Assembly (NCBI RefSeq): GCF_003473485.1 | Contig: NC_053042.1 | Location: 11,552,501-11,616,500 of the forward strand | From: Medicago truncatula | Taxonomy: Eukaryota; Streptophyta; Magnoliopsida; Fabales; Fabaceae | DNA: 64,000 nucleotides | Direction of reading: 5' to 3' | Shown here: piece by piece, positions 1 through 11,125 of the stretch | Position numbering within the stretch: position 1 is the first letter of the stretch | Layout: every line of letters begins with the position of its first letter | Made by a program: the position numbers and the translations under genes | The notes under the pieces: model-generated | Seen by the model: only the letters and a program-made list of their open reading frames with translations | The model's database searches: none | Told to the model about the DNA's origin: nothing

Positions 1-152
1 GTTTATGTGATGTATGGTTTCTGATTTGACAATTTTTTCAGCATCTAATACTCACAAGAACTCCTATGGTGAGAAAATAACCAAAATACCAGGTGTTAAA
101 TCTATTACTGCAAAGGAAATACGAGTTCATTGATGAAGTTCACAAGCCTTAC

Positions 153-2516
153 ATGTCCTGCATAATATGCACGTATCTGCAGGTCTTCATCTACTTGCAC
201 AGTCTGCTTCAAATCTACGGCAATAACTGTTTACAGGAATCAAATCAAATTAGAACAAGTATAATCAAGATATAAAATTGAGATGCTAATGTCAGAGGTG
301 TGGTGATTTTGGGTGGGAAACTGATGTGTTCAAAAGTTTAAAACACACACCAAACTACTGATTGAGCATAGCAGAATCTTCTTTAAAATTCACACAAAAA
401 TGTAAACCGTGTAATCCTAGTTTCTCTCTCCCGACATAAACAATTACGAAGAAGAAAAAAAACTGAAATGACATTTATAGACCAGAAAAATAATATTTAT
501 CCTACATTAAAATCCTTGTGCACAGTAGCTACATAGAATTCTAACTTAAACATGGTCATAAGCAACTATGCCAGCCACAGTATACATCATGTATCTTGCA
601 TTCCTAGGTAACATGTCTTATCTAACTCAAACCAACATATAGATACTGCAAAGGAAAAGAGAATCCTATTTTACCTTTCTTCATGCACTCAGCAATATGA
701 TCAGAAGTGAATTGTTCTTCCTCACCCCGACGATCAACCATCACTTTTCGATAATCTTCCAACATCAGAGGAGACAAAGCTTTTGTTGGGTACTGCTTAA
801 AATCAAATACAAGTCAAGCTAAATTTATTATCGTGGAATCACAGCCAAAGAGACAGTGCTTAGACATTCAAAGCACCATAAGCAATGACTGGAACGGCGT
901 CCATCAAGCAAAAATTATAACATGATTATATGCATATGTAGTTGAAATCATCCAACAAATGTTAAAGTACAACAACAACCACAATTAACCACCAACGTTT
1001 TTCTGCCCGTTATTTCCTTCCTTGGATAAGTTTGAAATTTAATCAAGAATACCCTTCTCTACGAGATACTTTCCTATTTAATTAATTTAAGGGTTTCTTT
1101 AACCTGTTAAACTTAGCATTACTTTTTACTTTTTTCGATCCAAAGCCGCACGTTCAGGAAACATTGCATAAAGGTTTCGCATTCTTTTCTCATGCCAAAA
1201 ATGTCCAACAAAGGCTACATTTAGTTTATTTTCTGTTTTCATTTCCATTATATTTGATTTTACTAATACAAATAATTACAAGACACTAATAAGGGATTAT
1301 TTTGTTAATTTTAACATCTCCTTTCACACAATCATCAAAACATACAAAGAACAAAGTCTTACTTTCATGACAATTAGTAAACAACAATATTATTTACAAA
1401 AAAAATAAAAATAAAAAAATAAGTAATTAGCAACTAACTTGAAATCAAAAACAAAGATTGCATAACAGTACATGCATTCCACCAAGGGCATGCCTGGATT
1501 AGCTTATTTGAGTTTATCCACAACAAAAGCACTGCTGTGATTATTTTATTTGATAGAGCTTATGGAAACAACTTATGACATATCCATAAACTATTTTCCT
1601 AAGCTCTACATGATAGCTTGAAACCAATTTGTAGTTTATATAAAAACAATTTGATTTGATTTTATCTTTTGCTATAAAAATAGCTTATACCTAAACACTT
1701 AAATGATTAATTAAGTTGTTTATCCAAACATGGCCCAAGTTGAGTAACATCTAAGAACTTTTAGTACAAAAAAGCATTTTACTTATCAAAAACATATCAA
1801 CCAAAAATAATAATAAAAATAAATCAACAACACATCATATAGTGTCAAACGAGAAGTGTCGGGAACACTCTCTTTCCAACGCTCACTATTTTATCAGGTG
1901 AAATCAATGTGGGTCTCACACTTAAGACATGGGAGCCGCATAAAATGGTGGGTCTTATATTGATTTCATCGAATAAAAGAGAGTATTAGAGCAAGCATTG
2001 AAAAGAGAGTGTTCATAGCATTACATTGAGTTAGACATTTCATCAAACAGGTAATAGGCGACCCACCGTCATATAAACCGGTCCACTATACCCACAAACT
2101 TCAGTGAAGTAAGCCAATGCTCCAACATGATCCAAGTGACTGCACCAACATCAATAACAACAACGTCAAAAAATAATTAAAAAAAACTATACATTAAAAA
2201 AAATAAATGAACAAATGAATGATGAATTTACAAATGAGTGATGATAATGCAGTCAAGAGCATCATTGAAATTTCCAGAATCTGAAATCTTTTTGAAATCC
2301 GGATAACGACTGTGATCAGTGTGACGCATATGCATGCCACAATCGAACATGATTCTCTTTCCATTGATTTTAACTATTACACAGCTTTTTCCAACTTCTT
2401 GACCAGCACCTGCACACGTTAGTTGAAACTGATAACTGTAAAATGATTCGATTGTAGCATATAGAATGAAGCAAGGAAGGAAAATATATACCTAAAACTA
2501 GAACTTCGATTGTCAT
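153..2516 (-). CDS. CPSF73-II: CPSF73-II (cleavage/polyadenylation factor, metallo-beta-lactamase type), 5' part
   Basis: Five exons are readable on the minus strand: 2492-2516, 2232-2409, 2067-2139, 675-792 and 153-226, each with GT-AG borders and continuous frame. The gene then leaves the window on the left. The protein starts [18 protein letters not shown], continues with MFDCGMHM, and carries the metallo-beta-lactamase metal site HFHLDH across the exon 2/3 junction. It then reads [29 protein letters not shown] and VDLKQTVQV. These strings fit plant CPSF73-II, the Integrator-11-like paralogue, rather than CPSF73-I, whose start and DCGIHP motif differ. The family consists of zinc-dependent RNA endonucleases that act in nuclear mRNA 3'-end processing; that function is family knowledge. 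The start ATG at 2516 gives the family's usual N-terminus. The ~1.27-kb third intron carries two MITEs. Only about the first 155 residues are present. Confidence 0.9.
1487..1736. mobile_element. MITE in intron 3 of CPSF73-II
   Basis: AT-rich element with inverted ends: the left end reads gggcatgcctggattagctta, and the right end, reverse-complemented, reads gggccatgtttggataaac. Internal segments resemble 'agcttat..ataaactatttt' blocks seen again near 26000, 49300 and 53400. No coding capacity. The exact target duplication was not resolved. Confidence 0.5.
1852..2026. mobile_element. Foldback MITE in intron 3 of CPSF73-II
   Basis: The two halves are imperfect reverse complements. The left half contains aacactctctttccaa followed by gtgaaatcaatgtgggtc; the right half contains gggtcttatattgatttca and ttgaaaagagagtgttca. 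Together they would form a ~75-bp stem. Non-coding. Confidence 0.6.
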
Positions 2517-2582
2517 TGATGATGTAATGGTTGCACAGCACTTGCAGGAGAAGAAGTAGTGCAGTGAGCTATATGCACTCTC

Positions 2583-3460
2583 TTCAAAAAGTATTCAACC
2601 TCCAAACCTGCGTTTTCTTCTCTAAACGTGAGTCTCGTTTTTGCTGTGATATTTTGGATAGAAGAAAACGTGAATCTACACAAACATATTTCTTCTTAAA
2701 ACAAAGACTCATGTAAATTAATATTATTTTAAAATAAATTTGTGAAGCAATAAAAATCCAATTATGATTTTAGATAAGTTTAAATAATTATCTAAAATAA
2801 GAAAGAGATATTTAGTTTTATATATAATAAAAAGGATAATTTGAGTCAAACTATCCAAATTAAATGAACTCATAAGAATCACTTTTAAAATAGTATATTC
2901 AAATATAAATCAATTCACATTCAACTCACTTTTAACCAAAATTAATTCTTTCAAACTCAATTTTTATGGACACTATACCAATAAGTACGTGTTTGGTTCC
3001 ACGTTCCGATGGACTAAACGTACGTTTACAGTGGTTTAAAGTGCTTTTGATGGTTAAAGTAATGTTTGGTTACCCATATCTAAAATCGATTCTCCATCCT
3101 AAAATCGATTCTAAGAAAAGCTACTCCTTGTAGCTTCTGGCTTCTGGCCACAATTGATTCTCTAATATAAAGAAAAGATCAAGCATGGTTTGTCTTAATT
3201 TCTCACTTTACTCTTTCAAACCCAGTTCAAACTTTGAAAGTTAAAATTCAAAGAAGAGGAGAAAGAAAATTAAAATGTATACTAAAAACCATTGAAAATT
3301 TATATAATATAAAAGCAAAGATTTGATTTTTCTACTTGGCTGTGCTAGTGCTCCACTGTCGATGGTGTTTCAGCGCATACCCTTCTCAAGGTTAGGGAAG
3401 ACGGAAATTTGGAATATATTCTTAGTTTAGATATAATAATAGTCAGGAGACATAGGACAA
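2583..3460. other. 5' flank of CPSF73-II, no gene
   Basis: AT-rich non-coding DNA upstream of the CPSF73-II start. Around 3000-3200 there is a transposon-like patch (repeated 'aaaatcgattct' and a short 'tagcttctgg' inverted motif). No ORF here resembles a known protein. Confidence 0.5.
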
Positions 3461-3880
3461 TTTTTTTTTTTTTTGATAACGCTAGAAATTCAAATAAAAG
3501 TCAGGAGAAGCCTGAACCGCATACAAACCAATTCAAACAAAACAAAAAACAATCTCAGAACTCAGAAACAAACAGAAAATCTCAGGTCACATCTAATCTA
3601 GTGTAAGGTAATCCAAGCCTATCTCTTAACAGAAGGTGGGATATGAAAGGAGGTGGAGAAGGCCACAACTGTGTGTAGTAGTATAGAGAAAGTCCTTGTC
3701 CATGCTTAGCAAGTGCATCAGCCACCATGTTTCCCTCCCTAAGGATATGAACACAGAACAAGAAATGTTATGACAAAAATCCCAGCAATTTTGCCACCTA
3801 GCTCGCATCTGCCAAGGGACTCCAAAACCTTTATTGAAAGCATTGACAACTTTGAGGGAATCAGTCTCCAAACACAATAT
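3461..3880 (-). mobile_element. 5'-truncated LINE: RNase H-like end with poly-A, frameshifted
   Basis: Read on the minus strand, this begins CLETDSLKVVNAFNKG, then QMRARWQNC and HNISCSVF. That is the RNase H-like domain found at the 3' end of plant non-LTR retrotransposon and RVT_3 proteins. After SCSVF one base appears to be missing near 3752. The expected continuation (REGNMVADALAKHG) is in another frame, so the single-frame ORF is scrambled. The true frame runs on to a stop at 3582-3584. A poly-T run at about 3463-3476 is the poly-A tail of this minus-strand insert. The missing 5' part and the A tail fit a truncated target-primed insertion. Confidence 0.7.
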
Positions 3881-4008
3881 GTTTAAAAGTTTAATTAACT
3901 TAAAGCAGAAAAGTAATTTTGTTAGTTTTTTTTCTTTTTTTAAAGTTATTTGTTAGCTAATATAATATATAACTTCTTTTTTTTTTTTTTAAGGAATAAT
4001 ATATAACT

Positions 4009-4213
4009 TAATTACACAGCTTTTTCCAACTTCTTGGCCAGCGCCTGCATATTTGGTTGAAATTGATAACCGTAAAAGAGATTCGATTGTAGCATAAAAT
4101 GAACGACGGAAAATATATACCTAAAACTAGAGTTTTGATTTTCATTGATGATGTAATGGTTGCACAACACTTGCAGAAGAAGTAGTGCAATGAGTGAGCT
4201 ATATTACATGCAC
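4009..4213 (-). pseudogene. Partial DNA copy of CPSF73-II promoter edge, exon 1, intron 1 and start of exon 2
   Basis: This stretch matches 2380-2582 almost base for base in places: the sequence before the ATG, exon 1 (MKIKTLVLG against MTIEVLVLG), the whole short first intron including aaaatatatacctaaaacta, and the first residues of exon 2 ([11 protein letters not shown]). It then stops abruptly in AT-rich DNA near 4009. Because the intron is kept, this is a DNA-level duplication and not a processed copy. Nothing downstream continues the gene, so it cannot encode the nuclease. Confidence 0.85.
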
Positions 4214-4959
4214 TTACTTCTTTTTCCTTAACTCGTTCAAAAGTTGCGTTCAAGGGGACCATTCAAATAGGCGTTTAGTTGCAATTGTGATTTACTGTAG
4301 TCACAAAGTCAATGAAAAGATAGTCATCCGATCAAATCAATGGTGAAGATACACGGTTTGAAAAGTGAAAACTCAACACTGCATCTCAGGCTACCTCAGT
4401 CGCGGCACAACACACAACCACCTTTACCAATGTCAATCTTTGTTGAATATTGCATTCACGAAACAATTAGCCTAGAATTCATTTGAATCAGAGACAAGTG
4501 AATCGATTATTGAGAGGGAGAAGAGAGGACTGAAAAGCCGAAAGATTAATTGTCGGAACGGGGATTGAACCATAGTGGAAACCAACAGGTCTGAGAGAGG
4601 CGATTTCTAACCGGAATTTGCTGAGTTTGACAACAACGACGTTGCCGTCGGAACTTACCTCAAACAACAATAAAAAATCCTTTAAAAATTTATGTGATGC
4701 GGTGTATATAGTGTGAATGCATCGTCGTCAGAGAGGTGGACACAAGGAGAAAGAAAGTATGTTTGAAGATTCCATCGCAGGTGTTTTGACGATATGTGGG
4801 TTTTCACTTTTTAGTATCCAGTGTGTTGTTGATTTAGGGTGGAAAAGTTACCAACATAGTTAAGCTCACGAGCACATTAATCAACTAGTAAATGACCCGT
4901 GCGAATGCGATAATTATACGAAAAATAATTAGATTGTGAATATTGTAGAATGTTTATAG
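4214..4959. other. Intergenic, nothing recognised
   Basis: Mostly non-coding. A 60-codon ORF on the minus strand (4488-4670) has no recognisable motif, and I do not support it as a gene. Confidence 0.5.
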
Positions 4960-5735
4960 ATATTAAAAGAAAATCATAGGTATTGATGTAATGTTTCTTT
5001 TAAATATTTTTTCTTATATATACAAAAATTTGTTAAATAGTTGAGTCACACCAATTATGAATTTTATTTGCTTATATATACAAAAAAACAATTTTTTATG
5101 TAAATATATGAAAAAGTTTACATGATAAAATTTTGAAAAACTCATTACTATTTTCAAAATCAAAATTAATGCAGTGTTTCTATTAAATAACTTTTTATTT
5201 ATATGCAAAAGATTATTCAATATTTGCATCGCACCCGTTGCAGATTTTTTGTACTTATATATGCATAAACAAAGTTTTATATACACATATAAGAAAGTCA
5301 ATTTGATAAGACTTTGGAAACTTATCACTATTTTCAAAATATCAATATTAATGTAGTGTATTTATTAAGAAAATATATATTTTATATTTAAAACACCATT
5401 AAATATTGAAAAACACCGTTAATATTTAAATTGCACTCGTTGAAGATTTTATATACTTATTTATGCACAAGAAAAAATTTATGTATCGATATGTAATAGT
5501 TGATATGATAAAATTTTGAAAACAAGTGACTATTTTCAAAATATCAACATTAATGCAATGTTTCTATTAATTAAATTTCTACTTTAAATGAAAAACACCG
5601 TTCAATGTATAAACCGCTCTCTTTGCAGATTTTAAATGTTTATATCTGCATAAACAAATTTTATATACATATATGAAAAAGTGTATATGATAAAATATTG
5701 AAAACTTATGATTATTTTCAATATATAAAGAGATA
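4960..5735. repeat. Degenerate ~180-bp tandem repeat, about four copies
   Basis: The phrase ttttcaaaat(at) followed by 'caa(a/t)attaatgcagtgtttctatta' recurs with ends at about 5160, 5340, 5542 and 5723, giving spacings of 180, 202 and 181 bp. Each unit also carries a 'cgttgcagatttt' block, a 'tatatgcataaacaa' block and an 'atgataaaattttgaaaac' block. Copies are diverged, the third with a ~20-bp insertion. Short ORFs here are by-products of the repeat. Confidence 0.8.
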
Positions 5736-5769
5736 CATTGAAAAAATAAAGAGATACATAGAGTATTGT

Positions 5770-6255
5770 GTGCTCAAAAGCTTCTACAAGAGATGTATGC
5801 TACTCGTCCTTGTCCCCTAATGTCAACACTTATAATTCTTTTGTGAATCATTTGTTTAAACATAAGCATATTCAGGATGTTAAGACATTGATAAGAACAA
5901 TGGAGGGCTCATGCAGATGTATTCACACAAAATATCCTAATTAATGGGCTTCTTAAGATTGATAAGTTGAAAGATACGCAATCAGTTCTTGATGATATTT
6001 TGATGAGAGAAGGTTTTATGGATGTCATCACCTATAATATAATGATTAATGGCATGTGCAAACTGAATATGTGTGAGGAGGCAATAAATTTGTTCACTAA
6101 AATGGAAATAAGGGTTGCAAGACGAATCTTATTACGTTCGAGATACTCATCCATGCTCTATGTGAGAAAAATGAAAACAAAAATGCAACATAACTTCTTT
6201 TTTAAATGCGCGCAAGAGGGCAATTGTGCAACTGCATCAGCTCACCCTTGAATTT
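5770..6255 (+). pseudogene. Pentatricopeptide-repeat (PPR) gene fragment with frameshifts and stops
   Basis: Joining frames by eye gives consecutive PPR motifs: NVNTYNSFVNHLF, then ADVFTQNILINGLLK, DVITYNIMINGMCK and TNLITFEILIHALCEK. These fit P-type PPR repeats (35-residue helical pairs that bind organelle RNA). The frame changes near 5815, near 5910 and near 6112. Stops follow NENKNAT and LLF, and there is no start or targeting peptide. The 94-codon ORF at 5967-6251 is only the intact middle. This is a dead fragment beside the tandem array. Confidence 0.8.
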
Positions 6256-6640
6256 AAAGTAGGAATTTCGTTTTGAAAAATGTTTAATCAAAATTTATAG
6301 TGGAAAACAAAGTTGTGGGCTTATGAAAATTGCCTGAAGTCTTTATCACTAGTCACGTATATTTTGTTTCATTTATTTCTACTTGAAATCTCCATCTTTT
6401 CTCTATGACTTTGGATACAATGATGTTGTTTAGTAAGTTGTAGTTTGTTTGTCTTATTAAAAAAAAATTGCACATCATAGTATGCAACATGGTGTCATGA
6501 TGATTTTGTTTGTTAGGTGGACTCAATCAGTAAAGGTTTTGACAAAAGGGTGACAAAAAAACATTCTCATGCAATATACCTAGCTTTGTCATGATCTTTT
6601 ATTTCCCTTTTTTTTCTCGTATGTTGTTAAGTGAAAATTA
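6256..6640. other. Intergenic, nothing recognised
   Basis: AT-rich spacer between the PPR remnant and the first copy of the segmental duplication. No coding signal seen. Confidence 0.5.
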
Positions 6641-8080
6641 TGATCTACGAGTAAAAAAATATTTAAATGTAAATATAGTTAATGTAAATAATGTTTTTTT
6701 AAGAAAATATTAATATTGTTATGGTTTAAATCAAAAGATTGATTTGTCTATTCTAGCTTTTCGAAAATAAATATTTCAGGTATTAATTTCAGTCTCGACA
6801 GGATTAAAGTTTTTATACGTTTTCCATCTTTTAAATAAATATTTATTTTACCACGAACAAGTTGTCTCTTTGACTTGAATATTCAACATACTCAGTAAGC
6901 GTTGTTCGGCATAAAATACACACCAATTCTTCGTCATATACTGACATTATCTCGAGTATATACAAAGCAACTTTACAAAATCGAAAAATCATGTCATGAT
7001 TATCGTCAACATATGATTTCCCAAAACAGAAAGTTGTATAAGCGCTGCATAGGAATAAAATAGTTTTAACAATCTATATTGTTCAAAAGAAATTATTTGT
7101 ACTTAAACCTGGACTTCACTTCCTTCGTCAAATGAAGCATTCTTCTCCAATCTTCCAATTTCTCATAAGAAATTGCAACAACACACGATATTCCTGTTGT
7201 AACATTTTTTACAACCAAATTGAAAAATTTATCAACATATATCTCACTCATTTCAATTATAAACATTTTCTTCTTTCTGTAAGGTTTTTCAAAAGCTTTA
7301 ATGTCTCGTCATTTAAACTTTATAATATAGAATACGTAAGGTTTTTAGTACACTAGATATCACTTCAATACAACCAATACACACCATGTAAGTTTTAATT
7401 AAATCCGTGGTTAAACCTTCAAGCTTATGATCGATAACTTCGAGCCACTTTGTAATAGTTGTTATTGTTCCATATAAGAAGTTCACAGATTTATTTGTTC
7501 ATAATCAAATTGAGATTGGGTAGGTGTTGAAGGAGGAATATTTTATTTATGATAGCGGAATGAGGTGGTTGTAAACTAAAGAATGTATATTTAGCTTTGT
7601 AAGAGTTGATATTGCTTCATCTAAGAAGTTTATAAACTTCCTTGCTAATGGTCGATTTGAAACTGGGTAGGTGTATGAAGAGGAATGTTTTATGTCTGAT
7701 AGCGAAATAGGTGGTTGTAAACTAGAGAATATATACTTAGCGAATCAGAGTTTGCAATTCATTGCAATGTTGAAGGAAAGAAACATATGTTATTTGAATA
7801 ATACTGTTTGTAAACTATAGTTTACTTCTACCATGTATGAGGTGTATATTTTTTGTTTAGGGTTAAGTTTCTGTTTTTGCGTCTGTTTTTCACTCATTTA
7901 ATTTTATGATAAGCACTCAATCCTTCCAACCTAGCATATCACACAAATTTCTCAAATGAGACTTATTAATCAACTATCAATAACTTTATATCATTACATT
8001 TCATTTTTTTAATATAAAAAGTGGGTCCCATTTAAGATTGGGGTCTTAAGTGAGACATGAGTCTTATAAGACTCCAAATT
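6640..8080. repeat. Segmental duplication, copy A
   Basis: About 1.4 kb that aligns collinearly with 9725-11125 at roughly 3.1-kb spacing. Shared landmarks are the 'attaaagtttttatacgttttccatct' block (6804 and 9938), the coding-like minus-strand blocks described separately, 'gtttacttctaccatgtatgaggtgtat', and 'agtgggtc(c/t)catttaagattggg' at the right end. Confidence 0.85.
7080..7470 (-). pseudogene. Unrecognised coding remnant, copy A
   Basis: Read on the minus strand there are two protein-like blocks: TKWLEVIDHKLEGLTTDLIKTYM with CIEVISSVLKT, then ISYEKLEDWRRMLHLTKEV. The same two blocks, in the same order, occur in copy B at about 10240-10660 with mostly conservative differences. That suggests a once-translated ancestor. 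Copy A has a stop after ILYYKV and no start. I do not recognise the family. Confidence 0.4.
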
Positions 8081-8239
8081 AATTAAATTGTTTAGCATAT
8101 GATATGTTTGTTATTATTAGTTTTATGGGTACAATTTTGTACAAGTAACAACAGTCCATCATCCTTCACAGATAAACACATCATATGCAAACATCAACAC
8201 TTAAAAAGCCTAAGTTCAATCTTAAACACGTGTATCCAA

Positions 8240-8560
8240 GATTCAAAGTTATTACCTTTGAGCGAAGAATGTTCGAAATTGTGTCCATATCTACAGGCTG
8301 CTTAGACGCTGTGATGCGGTAAATCGGATTGGGAAAAAAATACATTAGCTATAACAAAACAAAGATGTTATTTAAATAAGCGGCAATATTTACCTAATAG
8401 GTTTTTCAAGATCGTAATCGTGGATGTTTGTGACTGCCAAACCAGCAATGTTATTTCCTACATCCATTGCAAGGAAATTAGCTCGAACCCCGCTGAAGTT
8501 TTGTCTTATGTATTGAGTGATCTCCGGCTTGGTAAGCAATTGCCTCATGCTTAAATCCCA
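8240..8560 (-). pseudogene. YqgF/RNase H-fold nuclease-like fragment
   Basis: An ORF on the minus strand (8390-8617) contains NFLAMDVGNNIAGLAVTN. This fits the first active-site motif of the YqgF family (pre-16S rRNA nuclease / resolvase-like; plant homologues read LGLDVGDKYVGLA). It ends at a good donor (ATTAG/GTAAAT at about 8400). A second exon-like block at 8242-8310 reads VDMDTISNILRSK and ends at its own GT donor, and that spacing also suits the family. However, no acceptor I can find joins the two in frame, and the rest of the domain is absent. I treat it as a broken or partial gene. The family call rests on one motif. Confidence 0.4.
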
Positions 8561-8619
8561 AAAAACTAAGAAAAAAAAATCAAAATTTAGATATATAGTT
8601 TTTTCCTGAAACATCAAAC

Positions 8620-9224
8620 TTACAACATGAATCTATCTTTTCTAATCAGTTCATATTCTATAAATTATTTGGCAAACAATTTTATTTCAATTTTTTTTCT
8701 TTCGTTTCTTTTTTGTTTTTTTCATTTTAAATCATTCTAAACATGAAAAACAGTTAAAGGGACCAAACGAAACTGAAATCAAATGCATTTACTCTCTAAA
8801 GTCATTTCACCCCACTAACTTCCTTTTCGTTATGCCTTATAGATAAAGAGTTTGTTTTAATAACATGGAACAAAAAAAAATAGGTTTACAAACATAGGCA
8901 CAAGAGAAGAGAACACAAAAAGTGATAAACACAAAAAGGTGTTCGTATTAGATCATTTTTCTTAAATCTCTAAAAAGAATTCCAGATTCTAATAATATAA
9001 AGTTTATTGTAGTTGAAACAGATCCACCCTAAAAGTGATAAACATAAAGCTGAAATCTCAAAATACAAAGAAATCATGATCTTATTATCAAAAAGCCAAA
9101 AAAATAAAAAATAAAACAAGTTTAAACATAGGGCACAAGAGAAGAGAACACAAAAAGTAAAAATTTGACGAAACACAAGCAGAAAGTTCACAACATGAAG
9201 ATGCATGCAAAAACAACAACAACA
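8620..9224. other. Intergenic with short local duplication
   Basis: The phrase gcacaagagaagagaacaca followed by 'aaaaagt' occurs at about 8900 and again at about 9132, so ~60 bp is duplicated within this AT-rich spacer. No gene seen. Confidence 0.5.
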
Positions 9225-9500
9225 TGAACACAGGAGGAGGAATATTTTATTTATAATAAAAGGAGGTGGTTGTAAACTAAATAATGTATATTTAGCAAAT
9301 CGGAGTTTGCAATTATTTGAATAATGGAACCATCCATAGCACTGTTAAAGGAAAGAAACACAAATTATTTAAATACTAGTGTTTTTGTAAACTATAGTTT
9401 ACTTCTACCGCATATGGTGTGTGTGTCTTTTTGTTTTAGGTTATGTTTCTGTTTTTGCATCTGTTTTTCCCGTCTTCTCCATTTTTTATTTTATTTTATT
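9225..9500. repeat. Segmental duplication, partial copy C
   Basis: Matches about 7535-7900 of copy A and the corresponding part of copy B: 'gaggaggaatattttattta', 'gtggttgtaaacta', 'aaactatagtttacttctacc' and 'tttctgtttttgc(a/g)tctgttttt'. It is shorter and more diverged than A and B. Confidence 0.7.
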
Positions 9501-9724
9501 TCTTCAATTTTTCTCTCCAACTCGTATTCTTCAAATAATAACTAACACATATATTTTGCTTTTTGTTTATGATTTTACAGGTACCATTGTTGTTCTTGAA
9601 CAAAGCACATCTTTATGGTATGTATGATTTTCTTCATATTTTCAGGTCGTTTGTTTTCCTTTGTGGAATATGATGTTGTGAAAATGATAATGTTTGTGTG
9701 TTTTGAAGTTGTTTGATTCATGAT

Positions 9725-11125
9725 TTAGTACAAAAAATTAATGTATTGTGAGTAAAAAAATGTGTGAATGTGTATATAGTTAAACCAAAAATCTGATTTA
9801 TGTTTTAAGTGAGTACAATCCATTCAAACATTCGGTTAAAATATTTTTTTGATCAAACACACTGTGCGAAAATAAATATTTCAGGTTTTAATATAGGTCT
9901 CTATAAGATTAAAGTTTTTATTGTACAAAAAAAAGATTAAAGTTTTTATACGTTTTCCATCTCTTAAATAAATATTTATTTTATCGTGAACAAGTTTTCT
10001 CTTTGAATTGAATATTCAGCATACTCCGTAAGTGTTGTTTGGCAAAAAGTGCACATCACATCTTCATCATATATTGACATTTTCTCGAATAAATACAAAG
10101 CAACTTTACTTAATCGAAAAACAATGACATGATTAACGTCAACATTTGATCTCCTGAAATAGTAAGCTGTATCAGCGTGTCATAGACATGGAATAACTTC
10201 AACAGTGTATAGCGATCAAAAGGAATAATTTTTACATAAACCAGAGCTTCACTTCTTTAATCAAATGAATCATTCTTCTGCTGTCTTCTAATTTCTCACA
10301 AGAAATTGCAGCAACACACGATATTAGTGTCACAACAATTCTTACAACAAAACTAGGAAATTTATATATATATATATTTCGGGGAGAAACACTTTCTTCT
10401 TTCCTGGAAGGCTCTCCAAAAGCTTTAATGTCTTGTCTTTGGCCAGCTAGAATCGATCACAATCCTCAAAGGACTCGTGCCATTTGAACTTTGTAATATA
10501 GAATATGTGAGGTTTTTAGTACACAAGAGATCACTTCAACACAATCAATACACACCATGTAGGTTTTAATCAAATCGGTGATTAAACCTCCAAGCTTATG
10601 ATCGATAACTTCGAGCCGCTTTGTAAGAGTTGGTATTGCTTCATCTAAGAAGTTCATAAACTTCCTTGCTAATGGTCGAATTGAGATTGGGTAGGTGTAT
10701 GAAGAGGAATGTTTTATTTCTGATAGCGAAATAGGTGGTTGTAAACTAGATAATATATACTTAGCGAATCAGAGTTGGCAATTCATTGCAATGTTGAAGG
10801 AAAGAAGCATATGTTATTTGAATAATACTGTTTGTAAACTATAATTTACTTCTACCATGTATGAGGTGTATATTTTTTGTTTGGGGTTAAGTTTCTGTTT
10901 TTGCGTCTGTTTTTCACTCATTTAATTTTTTAAATAATAGTACATGATAAGCATCCAATCTTTCCAACCTAGCATATCACACAAATTTCTCAAATGAGAC
11001 TTATTAATCAACTATCAATAACTTTATATCATTACATTTCAATTTTTTAATATAAAAAGTGGGTCTCATTTAAGATTGGGGGTCTTAAGTAAGACACGAG
11101 TCTTATAAGACTCCAAAAAAGTTTC
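9725..11125. repeat. Segmental duplication, copy B
   Basis: Second long copy of the ~3.1-kb-spaced duplication (see 6640-8080). The last ~250 bp (10860-11117) are close to identical with 7840-8078. Near 9905-9945 the phrase attaaagttttta is itself duplicated. Confidence 0.85.
10240..10660 (-). pseudogene. Unrecognised coding remnant, copy B
   Basis: The longest open stretch, 10466-10657, reads NFLDEAIPTLTKRLEVIDHK then LGGLITDLIKTYM and VEVISCVLKT. A second block downstream on the same strand reads VAAISCEKLEDSRRMIHL. In another frame the linker reads HESFEDCDRF, a stop, then LAKDKTLKLLESLPGKKK. The pattern is that of a former coding sequence with frameshifts, also present in copy A. Family unknown to me. 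Confidence 0.4.

Noticed and set aside
93-275. 60-codon plus-strand ORF at the left edge
   Set aside because: Antisense shadow of CPSF73-II exon 5 (153-226).
4488-4670. 60-codon minus-strand ORF near the CPSF73-II duplicate
   Set aside because: No motif, no homologous exon in CPSF73-II and no splice context.
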